Shown here: piece after piece, positions 61,594 to 64,000 of the stretch
Position numbering within the stretch: the first letter of the stretch is position 1
Layout of the letters: every line of letters begins with the position of its first letter
NCBI GenBank assembly: GCA_963736445.1
Contig: CAVTOY010000017.1
Coordinates: 1 to 64,000 of the forward strand
DNA length: 64,000 nt
Reading direction: 5' to 3'
DNA from: Thiosocius sp963736445
Lineage (GTDB): Bacteria > Pseudomonadota > Gammaproteobacteria > Chromatiales > Chromatiaceae
Notes under the pieces: generated by a model
Database searches by the model: none
What the model saw: the letters and a program-made list of their open reading frames with translations, nothing else
Told to the model about the DNA's origin: nothing
Position numbers and translations under genes: made by a program

Positions 61594-62453
61594 TTGGCCG
61601 GCAGACCCGTCATCTCACAGCTCAGTCGCCAGAGCCGTTCATTGGCCGCCGGGTCGTCGGCCTGGGCCGGTGCGCGAATCGGCCGGCGGTCGCCGACGTA
61701 GGCGCCGTTGAGTTCGGCAGCCGCGTCGGATTCCAACAGGTACAGCACCCGGCGGGCGGCCTGCTCCGGCGACGGCATCGCCCAGCCGAACAGCCGCGCG
61801 AAAAGTTTCAGCGCCAGGGGTTGGGCGCCGTCGGTGCCGCCGAGGTTGGAGCGGAACACACCGGGGAACACGCAATGCACGGTCACGCCGCTGTTGGCGA
61901 GCCGTCGCGCCAGGGCGCGGGTGAAGTGGATGTTGCCGAGCTTGGATTCCCCATAGGCCCGCATCATGCCGTAGCGCCGCTCGGCGAAATTCAGGTCGTC
62001 GAAGTGCATCGCAGTGTCGATGCGGGTACCGACATTGACGATGCGCGTCGGCGCGGCGGCCTGCAGTTCCGGTAGCAGCAGCTGGGTCAGCAGGAAGGGC
62101 GCTAGGTGGTTGACGGCCAGCGTCCGCTCGATACCGTCTTCGGTCAGACCGCGGGTGGCGAACGCGGTACCGGCGTTATTGACCAGCCGGTGCAGGCGAT
62201 CGGTGTGATCGCGAACCTGGTCGGCGAGGCGCCGCACCGCGGCCTGCGACGCGAGGTCGGCGACGAGCAGCGTGATGGTGTGGTTGCCGGTTGCGGCGAT
62301 CAGCTCGGTGCGTGCGGCCTCGCCGCGCGAGCGCTCACGCGCGACTATCAGCACCCGGTCGCCAGCTGCCGCGAGGGCCCGGGCTACCGCCTTGCCCAGT
62401 CCGGAATTGGCCCCGGTGACAAGCGCGGTGCGTGCCGCGTCGCCGCTCGGCAT
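61590..62453 (-). CDS. Short-chain dehydrogenase/reductase
   Basis: This 287-residue SDR has the cofactor motif TGANSGLGKA (T-G-x3-G-x-G), NNAGTAF, and the catalytic Y-x3-K in AYGESKLGN. It resembles the retinol dehydrogenase/WW-domain oxidoreductase-like group. R-E-R-S after the second strand suggests NADP preference. The start is the ATG at 62453, which overlaps the stop of the upstream VWA gene by one base (TGATG). Longer reading upstream would run antisense-like through that gene. The substrate is unknown. Confidence 0.87.
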   Translation of the reverse strand: MPSGDAARTALVTGANSGLGKAVARALAAAGDRVLIVARERSRGEAARTELIAATGNHTITLLVADLASQAAVRRLADQVRDHTDRLHRLVNNAGTAFATRGLTEDGIERTLAVNHLAPFLLTQLLLPELQAAAPTRIVNVGTRIDTAMHFDDLNFAERRYGMMRAYGESKLGNIHFTRALARRLANSGVTVHCVFPGVFRSNLGGTDGAQPLALKLFARLFGWAMPSPEQAARRVLYLLESDAAAELNGAYVGDRRPIRAPAQADDPAANERLWRLSCEMTGLPAN

Positions 62454-63775
62454 CAGTCGAGGACCAACTTGCGGCCGAAAGGGTGCACGACCTCGGCCTG
62501 AGACTTCGGGACCGCCCACAGGACCGGAAACGCCGGCCGGTACAACGCAGGTCCCTCGAGATCGGTGAGCACAACGCCGATGTCGGGTCCCCAGCGATCG
62601 GCCTCTTCGAGCAATGGCGAGAAGTCGGTCCCGCCGCCGCCATGGAATTCGATGCCGTCCAGATCGGTAAGACCGGGCTCGTATACGGTGACCCTGCACA
62701 CCTTGTCGTCGCCGATGATGACCACGGCCCGCGCCTCGTGGCGACGCGTGATCGCCGCGATCTCGCCGGCGAAGCGGGCGAGCAGAGGCTCATCGACCGA
62801 CCCCGAGACGTCAATCATGATCGCAAGGCGGGCGACGGCCTTGCTCGACGACCGGCCCGGTTCCCAGGGCATGCGCCGGCCGCCGCGCATGCGCCCCTGG
62901 TTGGCGATGTAGGAGCGTGCCGGGCGCGACCAGGAGAGCGCCGGACGCTGCGCCAGGCCGCGGGCCAGCTGGGTTCGCAGGAGCTGCTCCCACGGTGTCT
63001 TCACCTGAGGCAGGTCGGCGAGCAGGCTGCGCAGCATCGAATTGACGCCGTCGCCGGCATGGCCGCGGATGATCCGTTCACGCCATTCGCGCGCCCGTTC
63101 GGCCTCGGTCTCGGGGCGCGTCGACCTGTTCGTTCGGCACCAGGTCGCGGGATCCGCGCTGGCCAAGGATCCGCGTACGCAGCGAACGCGGCCCGTCGAA
63201 GCGATTTCTCTGCGCCTCGGTCGACGATGCACCGTCCGTGGTCTGTGCGCTGCGCTTGCCGTCCTTGGCACCGCGGTCGCCAGGGCGCTGGGCGACCGTG
63301 CGGCTTTGACGGTCGTCGACTGCGCGATACAGGCGTTCGAGATCCCACTCGAGCAGTGCCTTGGCTGGCTCCTGCGAACGCCGAGCACCTTGGCCGAGCA
63401 GCTCTTCGAGCAAGACGGGTCTCGGGCTGTAATCTCGAGCCAGCCAAGGTGATAAGGGCACTGTTGACGATCGCGTCGGCGCAGACGTTGATACAGCTTG
63501 AGATCGACGTCGCCTTGACCTGGCGTCGCAATTCCAGGTAACTTGGTGACATGCCGCAGCGCGACGTGCAGACCTGGTGCGCGACCAGGCCGGTCTGGCG
63601 GGCCAGCGAGAGGCGCTCGAAACTCGGGCGCATAGCTGATCGTCAGACCATCGTTGCACGCGGCGATGCCGTTCACCGGCGCGACGTCGCGATGGCGGAT
63701 CCACAGCGCCAGGCTGCCGGTGGCCGGCGCGTATTCAACCATGCGCTGCACGGCCCGGCGTGCCGCGATGCGCAT
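62453..63775 (-). pseudogene. VWA/DUF2201 metallopeptidase-like protein, frame broken
   Basis: The C-terminal half is intact: VARLAIMIDVSGSVDEPLLA with a MIDAS D-x-S-x-S, EFHGGGGTDFSPLL, and a terminal HPFGRKLVLD. The N-terminal half, starting MRIAARRAVQRMVEYAPATG, shows DUF2201 features, but they alternate between frames. TISYAPEF is in the first frame; SLARQTGLVAHQV and INVCADAIVNSALITLA in a second; RDYSPRPVLLEELLGQGARR in the third. At least three length changes would be needed to restore one frame. Sequencing or assembly error is as likely as decay. DUF2201-VWA proteins often accompany MoxR ATPases. Confidence 0.65.
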
Positions 63776-64000
63776 AGGGACCGCGTTCGGTCAGGCGGCA
63801 CCTGCCGACCTCGCGTGCCTCGCAGGTAACGCGCGTACACCGGGCTGTCGAGCACGGTCGCCTCGAGGCCATGTTCCAGCGACTTCTGGAACAGCAGTTC
63901 CATGGCCAGCGTCTGCACTTCGCGGATCGGCAGCGGCGTCTGGCTCCTGGTCTCGGGCAGTTGCTCGATGATCTCCAGCGCCCGCGCCAGATTGCGCGGC
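63673..64000 (-). CDS. C-terminal part of an unrecognised gene at window edge
   Basis: A minus-strand frame enters from beyond the window: NLARALEIIEQLPETRSQTP then LPIREVQTLAMELLFQKSLE and VLDSPVYARYLRG. It has protein-like composition. The last 40 residues of the open frame overlap the start of the VWA/DUF2201 gene and look non-native, so the true stop is uncertain. It may be the upstream partner of that gene; I do not recognise the family. Confidence 0.4.
   Translation of the reverse strand, partial: PRNLARALEIIEQLPETRSQTPLPIREVQTLAMELLFQKSLEHGLEATVLDSPVYARYLRGTRGRQVPPDRTRSLCASRHAGPCSAWLNTRRPPAAWRCGSAIATSRR

Noticed and set aside
1..64000. CRISPR arrays, rRNA, tRNA and riboswitches
   Set aside because: None was recognised on reading. 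Short tRNA genes could be missed without a covariance-model scan, so absence is not proven.

Overview
The window reads as chromosomal DNA of a free-living gammaproteobacterium, probably marine and capable of chemolithoautotrophic sulfur oxidation. This lineage call is an inference from gene content. It rests on a DabB/DabA inorganic-carbon pump operon with a PII-like protein, a DsrC/TusE-family sulfur-relay protein, two periplasmic sulfatases, a bufferin (copper-buffering RiPP) operon and several gammaproteobacterial-type RAYT sequences. No rRNA, tRNA, CRISPR array, phage module or replication origin was recognised.

Layout. 1-2.3 kb: an IS4-family insertion sequence abuts a RAYT transposase framed by its own inverted repeats. 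2.5-6.7 kb: two paralogous exported sulfatases separated by an IS110 relic. 6.8-9.7 kb: a toxin-first RelE/XRE pair, an EamA permease and an alpha/beta hydrolase. 10.4-14.6 kb: a urea-transporter/M23-peptidase fusion, a transposase relic, an NRDE protein and a rhomboid protease. 15.0-22.6 kb: a two-gene unit of an OmpA-like protein and an unrecognised 2194-residue beta-rich protein. 22.9-26.4 kb: ornithine cyclodeaminase, a stand-alone C-terminal piece of an ornithine/alanine-type racemase, and a frameshifted MlrC (M81) gene, together a decaying amino-acid island. 27.0-28.05 kb: two near-identical cassettes, each with a sigma-54-type promoter, a small peptide with a double-glycine leader and a UUCG-loop terminator. 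This is the most distinctive small-scale feature of the window.

28.2-37.0 kb: a lipoprotein, a DsrC-like protein with a single C-terminal cysteine, a membrane protein divergent from an HxlR regulator with two matching operators between them, katG, and a CpxP/CpxR/CpxA-like envelope-stress operon. 37.05-46.34 kb: this segment is bounded by two inverted copies of a 255-bp MITE that differ at one base. It holds a lipoprotein, bufDCBA on the minus strand, a universal stress protein, and an amino-acid symporter followed by dgcN and dgcA. The second MITE separates dgcA from a D-amino-acid transaminase gene, so a D-amino-acid/D-glutamate catabolic operon appears to be split by a recent insertion. 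47.5-53.4 kb: dabB, an unnamed membrane-protein gene, dabA and a PII-like gene overlap or nearly overlap.

53.5-64 kb: a bicupin ChrR-like protein, a Sel1/trypsin-like protease, a repeat-rich peptidoglycan-binding protein, a protein with a degenerate zincin motif, a CPA2 antiporter fused to TrkA-N and two Usp domains, an SDR enzyme, a VWA/DUF2201 gene broken by frame changes, and the tail of one more gene at the window edge.

Intergenic regions carry a dispersed repeat family (at least five degenerate copies, all in one orientation), an 89-bp direct repeat, and relics of IS110, RAYT and integrase-type transposases. Together with the MITEs, this indicates a genome heavily worked over by small mobile elements.
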